A DNA stretch of 64,000 nt from Niastella soli (GCF_017742245.1 NZ_JAGHKO010000014.1:62001-126000), one strand, 5' to 3'. Positions 45,325 through 55,361 are shown, counted from the first letter of the stretch. Numbers and translations are program-made. The notes: generated by a model not told the origin, from the sequence alone.

Positions 45325-45588
45325 ATGACCACACTAAAAGAAAGAATAAAGAAACCGTTGCCAAAAAAAATGATACAACATGAAGAATTACAGAAGGACG
45401 ACAACACCAATGTTGAACAACGGGAGGACGACAAGGTCAATGTTGAACTGCAGAAAAAATTGCAAAAACGCGATAACGATACCGCGCCTGACGAATTCCT
45501 TGGCCCTGATGCAGATACAGATGTTCCGCTGGATGGATCAGTAGAAAACGATGCTGTTTTGCGGGGTGAAGGCCACATGGAAGAGTAA
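45325..45588 (+). CDS. Small charged, probably disordered protein
   Basis: The 87-residue protein starts MTTLKERIKKPLPKKMIQHE, is rich in Asp, Glu, Lys and Asn, and has almost no hydrophobic core. The middle contains two similar pieces (DDNTNVEQREDDKVNVELQ). An A-rich stretch typical of Bacteroidota translation starts precedes the ATG. I recognise no family. It may be a stress-related or scaffold-like small protein, but this is a guess. Confidence 0.6.
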   Translation: MTTLKERIKKPLPKKMIQHEELQKDDNTNVEQREDDKVNVELQKKLQKRDNDTAPDEFLGPDADTDVPLDGSVENDAVLRGEGHMEE

Positions 45589-45641
45589 ACTGATAAACTG
45601 CCCCCGCAACATTAATCAAGCCATGCCTTCTCCTTCACGCT

Positions 45642-46886
45642 TTACCTGTTCAATAACATCTTCACATAAAATGAAGGTCTGGTGAGTTTTTTACGCAGGT
45701 CTATTTCGTAGAACATACAAGACATCAACTCGCGGAGTTGCTTATTCCGCATGGCGGTTTTCATTAAGAAGTTAAACAACCAGGTGCGATTGGCCAGTCT
45801 TTGTATTTTGGTGCTCAATCCCAGCTCTGTTCCAAGAACGCGATACACTTCGCTGTCATATTTCTTCATATATACTGCCGTGAAATCATTTGCCTGCAAA
45901 CAGGCAGCAGCCTGCTGTGCAGCAATACGTCCTGAATACAGGGCATTACCAATTCCCTCACCAGTAAAAGGATCTATCAAATACGCTGCATCACCGGCAA
46001 GCATATACCGTTCGCCCGAGAGCGTTCTCTTTTTACTCCCCAATGGCAACCCATAGCCCTCAATGCCGCTGGCAAGCGTAGCATTTTTAAACCGTTCTTT
46101 CATCACGGGGTCACTGGCAACAATCTCCTGCAGGGTCTTTTTCAAATTCAGTTTTCTTTTTCGCACCACGCTGCTTAAGATACTGATACCTACATTTGCT
46201 TCTCCATTGGGCAACGGGAAGATCCAGAAATAACCGGGCAGCAGTGAACGCATAAAATGCAATTCAATAAATCCATCGGCACTTAAACCAGTAACCCCTT
46301 TGTAATAGGCCCTGATGCCCGCGCAGTAATGTTGCGGTTCCATATGTATACCGGCTACTTCTTTGGTAAAAGCAGAATGGGCGCCATTGGCAACGATCAC
46401 CAGTTTTGCTTTTACTGAGAAGGTACCGGTTGCATCTGAAAGCAGGTAACCATCTTCCTGAAGGGTAAACTGATCTATTGATTGTCCTTCGAACAATTGA
46501 ATATCCGGACAGCGTTTTAATTCTGTCACCAGGAAATTATCAAAGTTGATGCGTTTGCAAACAAAGCCGGCGGGTATGCCGGTTTTAGCGTGGGAGTTAT
46601 AATCGGGTTGATAAGCTATGTCAAGCGAATCACGGCTGGGCGCTGTAAAAGTAACACCCCAGCTATCTTCTTTCTCCATCAACTGACACAGCCGATCGCC
46701 AATACTTTTATCGATCCGGTTAAGGGCCGTCAATACTTTTCCACTCAGTCCATCGCCACATATTTTATCGCGTGGAAAAAATGCTTTATCTACGACTATG
46801 CAGGGAATGTTGAGCCGTTGCAATTGCAATGCGGCTGCTGCTCCCGCCGGCCCGGCGCCAATAATGCAAACATCAGTTGCTATCAT
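45642..46886 (-). CDS. FAD-dependent oxidoreductase, geranylgeranyl-reductase-like
   Basis: The 414-residue protein has an N-terminal FAD-binding Rossmann motif (CIIGAGPAGAAAALQL). The second FAD site is RYMLAGDAAYLIDPFTGEGI, with the GD motif of the group 4 flavoprotein monooxygenase/geranylgeranyl reductase family. The C-terminal part is helical. Relatives reduce isoprenoid side chains or hydroxylate aromatic or polyketide substrates. The substrate here is unknown. The next gene downstream on the plus-strand side is unrelated. Confidence 0.88.
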   Translation of the reverse strand: MIATDVCIIGAGPAGAAAALQLQRLNIPCIVVDKAFFPRDKICGDGLSGKVLTALNRIDKSIGDRLCQLMEKEDSWGVTFTAPSRDSLDIAYQPDYNSHAKTGIPAGFVCKRINFDNFLVTELKRCPDIQLFEGQSIDQFTLQEDGYLLSDATGTFSVKAKLVIVANGAHSAFTKEVAGIHMEPQHYCAGIRAYYKGVTGLSADGFIELHFMRSLLPGYFWIFPLPNGEANVGISILSSVVRKRKLNLKKTLQEIVASDPVMKERFKNATLASGIEGYGLPLGSKKRTLSGERYMLAGDAAYLIDPFTGEGIGNALYSGRIAAQQAAACLQANDFTAVYMKKYDSEVYRVLGTELGLSTKIQRLANRTWLFNFLMKTAMRNKQLRELMSCMFYEIDLRKKLTRPSFYVKMLLNR

Positions 46887-46907
46887 AAGCGCGAAAGATA
46901 GGTATTA

Positions 46908-47723
46908 TTAATCATTTTTTACCCAGGCAATAATGCGCAAAGGACCGCCGCTGCCGTTCCTGATCTTCATAGGCAAAGCTACTATATAGGCACCCGTTAC
47001 AGGCAGTTGGTCCAGGTTGGCTACGTTCTCAAAAGCGGGGATATCTTTTGCCAGCAATACCTGGTGAGTTTTGAAGTCTTTCGACTGGCCATAATCGATG
47101 CTTGGGGTATCCAATCCTACGGCTTTAACTTGTCGCCGCACCAGCCATTCCGCAGCTGCCGGATCAATACCGGGAAAATGCAAATGCGGGATGGCCCCGG
47201 CCCCTTTTTCATCGGTACCAAAATACTTTTTGGCATCGGGATAATACTTCCCATAACCAGTACGAAATAAAACGATCGTACTATCGGGTATTTTACCATT
47301 TGCTTTTTCCCACGCTTCTATGTCCTGCACAGAGATCAGATAATCCGCCTCCTTTAATGCCCGTTCACTTACATCGATCACAATGGCCCCACCAGTAAGA
47401 TGTTCCAGCGGTACCTGATCGGTTGTTTGATGTGCCTTGGCAAAATGTACCGGGGCATCCAGGTGTGTACCTCCATGCTCCGGCGCAGAAAAAGCATTGG
47501 ATGAATAATAAAAACCCGCCGGTGTAATGCCATTCGCCTGGGTATCGAGTTTAAATCCGGTGGGATTGTTAGGCCAGTACAATGTTTGTTCGCTGAAACT
47601 ATAAGTCAGATCGATCCATTTACCAGAGGCAAAAAATTTAGCCGGGCTGTCTTCTTGTTTTGCAGGTTTACATGCCGCCATGAGGAGAAAGCAGGAAGCA
47701 GTAATCAGGATAGACCCTTTCAT
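46908..47723 (-). CDS. Cyclase-family (kynurenine formamidase-like) lipoprotein
   Basis: The start at 47723 gives 271 residues with a lipoprotein signal (MKGSILITASCFLLMAAC). A second ATG two codons upstream is also possible. The metal-binding motif is HGGTHLDAPVHF, the HxGTHxDxPxHF signature of the cyclase/kynurenine formamidase family, with further ligands likely in the central part. Family enzymes hydrolyse amide or ester bonds with a metal ion. Export as a lipoprotein is unusual for kynurenine formamidase itself, so another substrate is likely. Confidence 0.85.
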   Translation of the reverse strand: MKGSILITASCFLLMAACKPAKQEDSPAKFFASGKWIDLTYSFSEQTLYWPNNPTGFKLDTQANGITPAGFYYSSNAFSAPEHGGTHLDAPVHFAKAHQTTDQVPLEHLTGGAIVIDVSERALKEADYLISVQDIEAWEKANGKIPDSTIVLFRTGYGKYYPDAKKYFGTDEKGAGAIPHLHFPGIDPAAAEWLVRRQVKAVGLDTPSIDYGQSKDFKTHQVLLAKDIPAFENVANLDQLPVTGAYIVALPMKIRNGSGGPLRIIAWVKND

Positions 47724-47778
47724 GAGCATAGTTTAAGTACCAAAAGGTACAAAAAAAAGGGGCGCCCTAACTATTCCG

Positions 47779-48003
47779 CTAATAGGAATGTTGCCCTGAT
47801 CTATAACAATATCCGCATGCTGTTTTATGTCCGGAAGCAATTGCATCCTGCAAAGTAACACTCTCTATCTTATGAGTGCATTTACGCAAACCCTGACAAA
47901 GCTTCTTATGATAAGCATAACTGGTCCCGGATTTACATATATAAACTTTTGGGGATTGATTAAACCCAAGCATTAGAAGAAAGGATACTAATACTATTTT
48001 CAC
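47779..48003 (-). CDS. Small secreted Cys-rich protein
   Basis: The 74-residue protein has a signal peptide (MKIVLVSFLLMLGFNQSP). The mature part is KVYICKSGTSYAYHKKLC followed by HKIESVTLQDAIASGH and ACGYC. The pattern of Cys and His (Y.C..., H...C..L..C.H, C..C) looks like a small metal-binding or disulfide-stabilised domain seen in other Bacteroidota. No partner is apparent. Confidence 0.7.
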   Translation of the reverse strand: MKIVLVSFLLMLGFNQSPKVYICKSGTSYAYHKKLCQGLRKCTHKIESVTLQDAIASGHKTACGYCYRSGQHSY

Positions 48004-48118
48004 ATGGCTATGTTTAGGGGTGGCTACAATACTTCATCAGGCATCCTAAACATAACGGGTATTTTTAAATAATATTATCTTTTTTGCTATTTTAGCCAGC
48101 CTTTGAAAACCCTTTTTA

Positions 48119-48427
48119 GTGAAACTACTTACCTGGACTAACAGCATTCTGTTGACACTTTACTTACTGCTTTCCATACTTGAAATAATGGGACATGTTG
48201 CTTTTGGCCATGGCCTGGGAGACCTGGTTAACTATATATTCGTTTGGATTATATCGTTGGTATTTATTCTGTTTTTCATATTTAAAAAGAAGGTTGGCCT
48301 CCCCCTATTAATAATTTCAACAGTTGGGTTTACTGTCATTCTTGGATACCTGATTTTTTTAATGACCGTTGGCAGAGGGCCGGAATACCCGTGGAATGGT
48401 AAAATATTTTATCATTTCTATTTTTAG
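48119..48427 (+). CDS. Small membrane protein with GTG start
   Basis: The 102-residue frame begins at a GTG, and no suitable ATG is available upstream. It has three hydrophobic helices (about 8-25, 36-56 and 60-83), and the end, GRGPEYPWNGKIFYHFYF, is aromatic. I recognise no family. It is convergent with the HxlR gene. Confidence 0.55.
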   Translation: MKLLTWTNSILLTLYLLLSILEIMGHVAFGHGLGDLVNYIFVWIISLVFILFFIFKKKVGLPLLIISTVGFTVILGYLIFLMTVGRGPEYPWNGKIFYHFYF

Positions 48428-48440
48428 GATTACCTATTCC

Positions 48441-48806
48441 CTAGGCCACATATTGCTTCCTGTCTTTAAGGATCTGCCGCATGTTCTCTTCAGCCCAATC
48501 AGATAACTGTTGAATGTGCGGCAACAGACTTTCACCCCGCTCAGTCAATCGGTATTCTACCCGGATAGGCACTTCGGCAAACACATGCCGGCTTACTATG
48601 CCATCGGCCTCCAGCGATTTGAGGGTGATGGTAAGCATTTTTTGCGATACGTCGCCTATCTCTTTTTGAATATGGTTGAAACGCACGGACCCTTTTGCGC
48701 CCAAAAGCAATATTACCAGTACCGACCATTTATCACCCAGCCGGTCAAGCACGGTACGTACGGGACATTTATCAGATGGAGAAAATTTTACAGAACTTTT
48801 TTTCAT
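48441..48806 (-). CDS. HxlR-family transcription regulator
   Basis: The start at 48806 (MKKSSVKFSPSDKCPVRTVL) gives 121 residues, the usual HxlR length. A start at 48857 would add 17 residues. The winged helix includes RLGDKWSVLVILLL, GSVRFNHIQKEIGDVSQKML and RVEYRLTERGESLLP. The conserved Cys in SDKCPV is the redox or electrophile sensor in some members. It is divergent from an NAD(P)-binding oxidoreductase gene, a common regulator-target pair. Confidence 0.9.
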   Translation of the reverse strand: MKKSSVKFSPSDKCPVRTVLDRLGDKWSVLVILLLGAKGSVRFNHIQKEIGDVSQKMLTITLKSLEADGIVSRHVFAEVPIRVEYRLTERGESLLPHIQQLSDWAEENMRQILKDRKQYVA

Positions 48807-48869
48807 TGTATTTAATTGAAAGTCAACTACAGTTTCATGGATGAAACCAGGTTTCACTGCCGTGCCTTA

Positions 48870-48934
48870 TTGTTCGGAATGACCAATAAACATACCTTTG
48901 GTTACCTTTTGAAACTAACCAGTACAAAAGTAAC
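48870..48934 (+). promoter_or_regulatory. Promoter and candidate HxlR operator
   Basis: TACCTTTG at 48893-48900 fits the -7 consensus, with TTG at 48870-48872 as -33 and a 20-base spacer. Just downstream are the inverted pairs GGTTA/TAACC (48900-48904 and 48916-48920) and GTTAC/GTAAC (48901-48905 and 48930-48934). A regulator bound there would block transcription of the oxidoreductase. Confidence 0.55.
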
Positions 48935-48949
48935 TTCAAACTGAAAATT

Positions 48950-49585
48950 ATGAAAATTTTATTGATCGGCGGAAGCGGCAACATTGGCCAGCGTATTTTA
49001 AGAGAAGCATTGCAAAAAGGTTATTCAGTAAATTCAGTGCAACGCAATCCTGGCAAAGTTAATATAACTAACCCCAATTTAACGGTCACCAAAGGAGATA
49101 TATTGAATGAAGCTGAACTGGCGGGATTTGTAAAAGATGCTGACGTGGTTGTTTCTGCTATTTCACCGCATGACCTGGGCGAATTTAAACAAGCATACAA
49201 AAACCTGATCAACGTTATGGAAAAAACGCCTTCCAAACGGATCATCATCGTTGGTGGCGCAGGTAGTACCGAAGTATCACCGGGTGTACGACTGATGGAC
49301 AGCCCCATGATGTCGCATATCCCTGCTGAATGGCACCCGGCTATCCGTGCACACGCGGAAGTATTGGGTCTGTTCAAGGCTTCCAATACCAACTGGACGT
49401 ATTTCAGTCCGGCCAATATCATTGAAGCTGGCGAACGCACCGGAAAATACCGGTTGGGCGGCACCAATATGATCTTTGATGCGGCCGGCAACAGCCATAT
49501 CTCTTATGAAGATTATGCCGTTGCGCTGGTTGACGAGATCGCTAATCCCAAACACCTGAAACAGCAAATGAGTATAGCGTATTAG
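48950..49585 (+). CDS. NAD(P)-binding oxidoreductase (atypical SDR)
   Basis: The 211-residue protein has the NAD(P)-binding motif GGSGNIGQR at its start. It is a NAD(P)H-binding/NmrA-like atypical short-chain dehydrogenase (RIIIVGGAGSTEV and WTYFSPANIIEAGERTGKYR). Related proteins act as quinone or flavin reductases or as redox sensors. It is divergently controlled by the HxlR gene. Confidence 0.85.
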   Translation: MKILLIGGSGNIGQRILREALQKGYSVNSVQRNPGKVNITNPNLTVTKGDILNEAELAGFVKDADVVVSAISPHDLGEFKQAYKNLINVMEKTPSKRIIIVGGAGSTEVSPGVRLMDSPMMSHIPAEWHPAIRAHAEVLGLFKASNTNWTYFSPANIIEAGERTGKYRLGGTNMIFDAAGNSHISYEDYAVALVDEIANPKHLKQQMSIAY

Positions 49586-49595
49586 TAAATTCAAA

Positions 49596-49659
49596 AGACC
49601 TGTAAGGTGCATCACAAACTTTTGAATTATCAGGGTGATGTATTGCACCTGACAGGTCT
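49596..49659 (+). terminator. Long inverted repeat after the oxidoreductase gene
   Basis: AGACCTGT and GGTGCATCAC pair with GTGATG...GCACC and ACAGGTCT around a 19-base loop. A TTTT tract follows, so it can act as a terminator. A related GACCTGTCAGAGCC sequence follows at 49673 and contains a GAGCCA/TGGCTC hairpin. Confidence 0.6.
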
Positions 49660-49750
49660 GTTTTAATTAAGCGACCTGTCAGAGCCATCTCGCTGGCTCG
49701 GCAAGCTCAGAAGGCAGACCTTACAGATTCTTATACATATATAAAAACAA

Positions 49751-49775
49751 GGCCCCGACGATACACGCCGGGGCC
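49751..49775 (-). terminator. Terminator after the second SusD gene
   Basis: GGCCCCG and CGGGGCC form a 7-bp GC stem, followed on the minus strand by TTGTTTTTA. Confidence 0.75.
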
Positions 49776-49802
49776 ACTTGCTGTTTATGGGTTGTTCTTC
49801 AC

Positions 49803-51731
49803 CTACTTTGGTAATTCATCTGCAACTGCATCCTGCCAGTTGGTCCACATGGAAATACCGCCGTCATACCCGCTGTATCCTTCGTTCTGACGGAGACGGT
49901 TGCCGCCATTGGCATTGATGGCCACTTGTGGTATAGCCCAGTTGATATTCTTCGCGGCCATGGTATAGGACCGATTTTGAACCGTTGTCCTTCCTTTGTT
50001 ATAAAAATCACTGTAATGTTGTACACGCTGGAACCAGTAACTATTTTGCGCCAGGTTCTCCACCTGGTAGCTGTTACCCCACTCATCTGATTTACCACTC
50101 AGCGCCAGGGAATAAGAAACCCGGCTCAGCTCTGCAAAGCGGAACTCTTCCATATTCAACTCACGGGCACGCTCATCTATGATATCACCAATACCTACAG
50201 TGGTATAGAGTTGGGTACATTGAGCGCGCTGTCTGATCTTGTTTACATCAGCGGTAGCGCCAGCGATATCCCCTTTATAGAATTTCGCTTCTGCGCGTAA
50301 CAGATAGGTTTCAGCCAGACGGTAACAATACAGATCGCCGGCGCCACCGCGGTGGTTGGCCTCATTCACGTTCCCGGTTTCCGTTACATCTTCAATATAA
50401 TATTTGTAGTGCGGCCAGTCGAACCAGCCACGCACCGTATCGGTACACAACAAGGTCGATCCATTACGCAGGCGGAGGTTTTTACCAATCCAGGTAGGGC
50501 TCTTAGGGTTGTTGTATTTAAGCGAATCCATCCGCGCCCAGTTGCCCACGGTGCTGTTGTGACGCAGATCGCCGGCATCATTCACCCCATTTACCGCCCA
50601 TAAGGTGTTTTGATGGAAGTAAGTAGGTCTGATGTGTGCAATACCGCGGCCGATAGCGTCTTTATAATCCCAGGCCGCCCGGAAATCAGTAGTATTGGAA
50701 GGTGCAACGTACCGGATAGCCTGCTGAGCGTCGGGAGTGCTGGTAGCCACATAGTCAAGGAAGGGCAACCAGTTACGCATGGAGTTCATCTTTACGCCCA
50801 TATCCGTATTGTTCCGGTTGATCATTACCAGGATGGTCTCTGTATTGGCCGGGATCGCTTTGTTTTCAGGACGGTGCAGGTCCCAGATCACATTACGGGT
50901 AACCGGCCACACGCTTGCATAAGGACTAACAAAGTTGCCGAAATTGTTTGTCATCAATGAAAGATCTGAATTGTTGATCAGCGTATCTGCCTGAGCGATG
51001 GCTTTGTCCCACTGACCGGTAGCCAGGTAACATTTTACCAACAGCTGACGGCAGGCCGATTTGTTCACCAACCCTACCAATGACATTTTCTTCTGAACGG
51101 GTACCCACTGTACAGCCTGTTCCATATCCTGGGTGATCATTTGCAGAATGGCTTCGCGTTTGGTGCTTTGATAATCCACCTTAGGTTCGCCTTCCAGGAT
51201 CCTTGTTACCAGCGGAATATCTTTGAACCTGAAAACAAGTCCCATGTAATGAAAGGCGCGATGGAACATCGCCCGGCCCTTGTATTCATTTTTAATGGTA
51301 TCTGAGATCCCCGGTACTTTATCAATATAGGACAGGATCGTGTTGGCATATTTGATCCCATTATACGCCTCATTCCAAAAGTAACCAACCCGTTCAGGCT
51401 GATCGGTTGGGGTAAGCCGGGTGGCGATATCTATAAAAATGTTTGGGTCGTCTGTTTTACTGGCTACCGCCACATCACTGAACATATAATCGGTGCTGAT
51501 AGGCAAGCCGAGGTCGGCATATTCAAAATAAGTCCAGTAAGAACGGAGGTGTTTATCGCAAATAGCCATGGCAGCATCCAGCCCACCCTTGGTAGAGAAG
51601 GTTGTTCCTGGAATATATACAGACAGCGGATCGGGTTGCAAATAATCTTTCTTACAACCAGACAAGCCGGCTATCAATGTGGCACACAGCAACAGGGTCT
51701 TTGTTATGGTGATTTTATTATTCTTTTTCAT
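49803..51731 (-). CDS. SusD/RagB-type lipoprotein 2
   Basis: The 642-residue lipoprotein has a signal ending at Cys near residue 26 (LIAGLSGC) and the typical RagB start KKDYLQPDPLS. The C-terminal RagB segment ends in IDERARELNMEEFRFAELSR. It is longer than most SusD proteins (about 500-600). It follows susC by 12 bases. Substrate is unknown. Confidence 0.93.
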   Translation of the reverse strand: MKKNNKITITKTLLLCATLIAGLSGCKKDYLQPDPLSVYIPGTTFSTKGGLDAAMAICDKHLRSYWTYFEYADLGLPISTDYMFSDVAVASKTDDPNIFIDIATRLTPTDQPERVGYFWNEAYNGIKYANTILSYIDKVPGISDTIKNEYKGRAMFHRAFHYMGLVFRFKDIPLVTRILEGEPKVDYQSTKREAILQMITQDMEQAVQWVPVQKKMSLVGLVNKSACRQLLVKCYLATGQWDKAIAQADTLINNSDLSLMTNNFGNFVSPYASVWPVTRNVIWDLHRPENKAIPANTETILVMINRNNTDMGVKMNSMRNWLPFLDYVATSTPDAQQAIRYVAPSNTTDFRAAWDYKDAIGRGIAHIRPTYFHQNTLWAVNGVNDAGDLRHNSTVGNWARMDSLKYNNPKSPTWIGKNLRLRNGSTLLCTDTVRGWFDWPHYKYYIEDVTETGNVNEANHRGGAGDLYCYRLAETYLLRAEAKFYKGDIAGATADVNKIRQRAQCTQLYTTVGIGDIIDERARELNMEEFRFAELSRVSYSLALSGKSDEWGNSYQVENLAQNSYWFQRVQHYSDFYNKGRTTVQNRSYTMAAKNINWAIPQVAINANGGNRLRQNEGYSGYDGGISMWTNWQDAVADELPK

Positions 51732-51743
51732 TGCGCTTGTCCT

Positions 51744-54700
51744 TTAAAAATTTACGTTTAATCCAAATGTGAAGATCCGGGGCGCTAAACTTCCGCGGTA
51801 TTCATTATTACTTGTTGTACTAAAGGTCTCTATATCGCCATATTTCCAGTTCTTATCCTTTTTCCATAAAGCCGCATTGCGAATATTGGCGAACACCTTT
51901 ACTTTATCCAGGCCCGCTTTCGAGATCAGCTTTGCAGGCACAGTGTAACCCAGCGTTACGTTGTCAAGTCGAATAAAGCTTCTGTCGTACAGTTTTCCGG
52001 GTGCCTGTACACCGGCAGGACCAGCTGCACTGAGGCGAGCCACGTTATTAGAGGGATTATTCACCGTCCAATAATCTTTCTGCCAGGTATTGGCCAGGTT
52101 GGTGATCAATGAAGTGTTGTTATCCTGGTTCAGGTACAGGTTAACCAAACTTTTATGTCCCCAATAAGAATACATGTTAAACGAGAAATTGAAATTTTTA
52201 TAGGTAAAATCGTTGCGCAAAGACCACATGATGGGCGCGCTTGTTTGTCCCAGGAATGCTTTGTCTTTATCGTTATAAGTCGGCGTAAACGTACCATTCG
52301 CGTTCTTCACATCATCGTCGGTGTTGGTATTGGCAACCTTGGGATCGCCCGGACGCTGTTTTGCCAGGGCTGCTTCTGCGGCTTCATTGGCCTGCCAGAT
52401 GCCGGTTACATTATAATTCCAGATGGCGCTAACCGGTTGCCCAATGAACCAGCCGTTGCCTATATCATCTCTTTCCTTGGTACTAACCACATTTCCCTGG
52501 GCATCCAGCACCGCATCGAATACATAATACAGATGTTTGATGGTGTTTTTGTATTTCGAAAAACCGAAGGTGGTACTCCAGTTGAAATCTCTTGTATGCA
52601 TATTCTGAGAAGTAAGCGAGAACTCAAAACCTTTATTCTCTACCTTACCCAGGTTGGTGGTAATGCTGGTGAAACCGGTAAAGTTTGGCAATGCCCGGTT
52701 CATGATCATATCAATCGTGGGTGTTACATAATAGTCTACAGTACCTGTTAAGCGGTTATTCAGGAAACCAAAGTCGATACCGGTGTTGAACGACTCGGTT
52801 TTTTCCCAGTGCAGGTTAGGATTTGCCAAACGATCCAAACGCAAATAACGGTATTGCACCAGGGCGCCGCTGTTATCCAGGTACCCCATGGAGGCGGAAC
52901 CGGTCCCGGCTGTCAGGTTGGCCAATGCAAGATAAGGATCACTCAGTGAGCGGTTACCATTCTGGCCAAACGACAATCTTAATTTACCCATGCTCATGGG
53001 ATCCCAGTGAAAGAAGTTTTCATTGGTAAATGTCCAGGCGCCTGCCAATGAAATAAAGTTCGCCCGCGGGTTGGAAGTACCAAATGCAGAATAACCGTCG
53101 CGACGGAAGGAGGCCGTAAACATATAGCGGTCGTTGTAGGTATAGATCGCGCGGGCCAGTAAACCGTCAGCGGTTTCCTTCACGTCATCTGCATCATACG
53201 TACTTTTATTTTTGTCACCGAAAGTAGTTTCATGAAACCCAAGCGCGTCGCTTGGTAAAATGTTCTTGGCTTCTACCCTGTCTTTCCACGACTGGCGTTT
53301 TTCGGCTTCCTGCACCAGCGTAACATTTACCCGGTGTTTGCCAAAGGTCTGGTCCCAGTTAATGGTATTGTTCAGCGACCAGTCGAACCGCTGGGTTTGT
53401 TCACGGTAGACCAGGCCGTTTGTTGCTTTCCAGTCGGGGTTTTTAGATGATTCAAAGTACCGTTCGTGATAGAACTGGTAACGGGGAGACGCGTTGAATG
53501 AATACGTGATATTGAATGGCAGTTTCACCCGGGCAGTAAGGATCGTATTCAATACGGTATACGCTTTATCACGCGCGGTATACTGACGGATGAAATCGTA
53601 ATTGTAACCATAGTTGTTTACACTGTTCTCCCCCATGGGATGTACCTGCAGGGCACCGGTATCATCTTTATAATTGGCGTACGGCGAATTGTAAATGATC
53701 GCGCGGTTCCAGTCGGCAGCAGAGTCGCCCTCATCACGGTGTTGAAAATTGATATTGCCGCTGATGTCTAACCATTTCGTCATTTTGGCATCCATCTTAA
53801 TATTAGAGCGGATGGCTTTGAAGTCATTACCTTTCACCAACCCCTGGTTGCTGAGATAACCCATGGACATATAATAGTTGTAGTTGTCAGACCCGCCGGA
53901 GGCGCTGAGGTTATAGTCCTGGTTGTGACCGGTGCGGAAAGTATTATCATACCAGTCGAAGGTTTTACCGGCCAGGTAGTTATTCATTACAGTACCTTGC
54001 AGCAACAGGCGTTTTGCCCAGATCTCGTTGTCGCCGGCGGTACCATTGACAGTATAGGCACGCCATTGGGCCAGCGTAATACCCCATTTGGCAAGGTTCT
54101 CATCAGTGGGTACTTCATAATAGCCAGCCTTTGTTTTGCCATCCTGGTAGGCTTCATAATTACCGGTAGCCGCATTAACACCATAGGTTGGCGCGGTATA
54201 AAAGTCCTGCCGGTATTTCATATACCCTTCCGGACTCATCACCTTGCGGTTAATGCCCATGGTGGAGATGCCGTGATTGGCAGTAAAATTAAACCGGGGT
54301 TTGCCTTTCTTTCCTTTTTTGGTGGTGATGATCAGTACGCCGTTGGCTGATTTGGCGCCATACACAGCGGCGGCAGAGGCATCTTTTAAAATGTCTATCT
54401 GCTCAATATCGTCGGGGTTAATTTCTGACAACTCACCATAGAAGATCATTCCGTCTAACACCAGCAAGGGATCGTTATGACCCGCATCGGTATATACAGA
54501 ACGTTGACCACGGATTTGAATAGAACCACCGCCCTTTGCTGAGGCATCAAACCCAACGGTAACGCCAGGCGTACCACGCACAATGTCCTGGGTGGTATTG
54601 GGGTTTTGATCACTTATTTTATCAGGCCGTATTTGGGTGATGGAACCGGTAAGGTCTTTTTTGCGAACCTGGCCATACCCGATCACTACCACTTCATCCA

Positions 54701-55043
54701 TGGCCTTTTGACTTACTTCCAACCGTATAGAGAGCTCGCCTGTTGCCGGCACTTTAATGGTTTGGGCAACAAAGCCGGAAAATGAAAAGGTGATACTGGC
54801 ATCAGGTGTTACTTTCAATACAAAGTGGCCATTGTCATCAGTAGTAACACCTCGCTTCGTATTGGAGATGGTAACAGATACGCCTTTCAGGGGTTGATTA
54901 GCAGCATCTACCACTTTTCCCTCCAGCGTTCTTTCCTGCGCCAGTGAAACAAACGGGGCAACAAGCATCATTACAAAAAACAAGACAATACCCCATTGCC
55001 TTGTTTGAAACAGGTTACACATAAAGCGTCGTGTTTTCATCAT
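51744..55043 (-). CDS. SusC/RagA-type TonB-dependent transporter 2
   Basis: The 1099-residue protein has a long basic N terminus before its signal (about residues 1-35, ending in SLAQ). The regulatory-like domain (TLEGKVVDAANQPLKGVSV), the plug domain (GSIQIRGQRSVYTDAGHNDP) and the barrel follow, closing with LNVNF. A second ATG is one codon downstream. With the SusD gene it forms one operon. The REC-AraC gene 404 bases upstream on the same strand is the likely regulator. Confidence 0.95.
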   Translation of the reverse strand: MMKTRRFMCNLFQTRQWGIVLFFVMMLVAPFVSLAQERTLEGKVVDAANQPLKGVSVTISNTKRGVTTDDNGHFVLKVTPDASITFSFSGFVAQTIKVPATGELSIRLEVSQKAMDEVVVIGYGQVRKKDLTGSITQIRPDKISDQNPNTTQDIVRGTPGVTVGFDASAKGGGSIQIRGQRSVYTDAGHNDPLLVLDGMIFYGELSEINPDDIEQIDILKDASAAAVYGAKSANGVLIITTKKGKKGKPRFNFTANHGISTMGINRKVMSPEGYMKYRQDFYTAPTYGVNAATGNYEAYQDGKTKAGYYEVPTDENLAKWGITLAQWRAYTVNGTAGDNEIWAKRLLLQGTVMNNYLAGKTFDWYDNTFRTGHNQDYNLSASGGSDNYNYYMSMGYLSNQGLVKGNDFKAIRSNIKMDAKMTKWLDISGNINFQHRDEGDSAADWNRAIIYNSPYANYKDDTGALQVHPMGENSVNNYGYNYDFIRQYTARDKAYTVLNTILTARVKLPFNITYSFNASPRYQFYHERYFESSKNPDWKATNGLVYREQTQRFDWSLNNTINWDQTFGKHRVNVTLVQEAEKRQSWKDRVEAKNILPSDALGFHETTFGDKNKSTYDADDVKETADGLLARAIYTYNDRYMFTASFRRDGYSAFGTSNPRANFISLAGAWTFTNENFFHWDPMSMGKLRLSFGQNGNRSLSDPYLALANLTAGTGSASMGYLDNSGALVQYRYLRLDRLANPNLHWEKTESFNTGIDFGFLNNRLTGTVDYYVTPTIDMIMNRALPNFTGFTSITTNLGKVENKGFEFSLTSQNMHTRDFNWSTTFGFSKYKNTIKHLYYVFDAVLDAQGNVVSTKERDDIGNGWFIGQPVSAIWNYNVTGIWQANEAAEAALAKQRPGDPKVANTNTDDDVKNANGTFTPTYNDKDKAFLGQTSAPIMWSLRNDFTYKNFNFSFNMYSYWGHKSLVNLYLNQDNNTSLITNLANTWQKDYWTVNNPSNNVARLSAAGPAGVQAPGKLYDRSFIRLDNVTLGYTVPAKLISKAGLDKVKVFANIRNAALWKKDKNWKYGDIETFSTTSNNEYRGSLAPRIFTFGLNVNF

Positions 55044-55361
55044 GAACTAATGTTTAGAAAGCGTTTTTTAGTCAGTTTGGTTTTTTGGTGACGACTGTAA
55101 CTTTTCGTCTATTGATCTCATCTTACTTCTACATGCAGGGAAAACCTGGGCGGATGGAAATGGAGATACACATCGAAGGAGCCGGGGTATTGTACTGCCC
55201 GGGCAGATAGCATTAATTTTTTCATACCGCAAAAGTTTTGGTGGTTAAATCCTTATTTAGAACCGCCTTAATAATAGGGATGTCGATGGCAATTTAACCG
55301 GCATACCCGTGATGGGAAGGGGGGCATTTTTGATAAAAAGGGGGCTTTTTTAACCCCTCCT

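Noticed and set aside
45309-45578. Serine-rich frame opposite the small charged protein gene
   Set aside because: The plus-strand frame has the better start region and composition; the antisense frame is its shadow.
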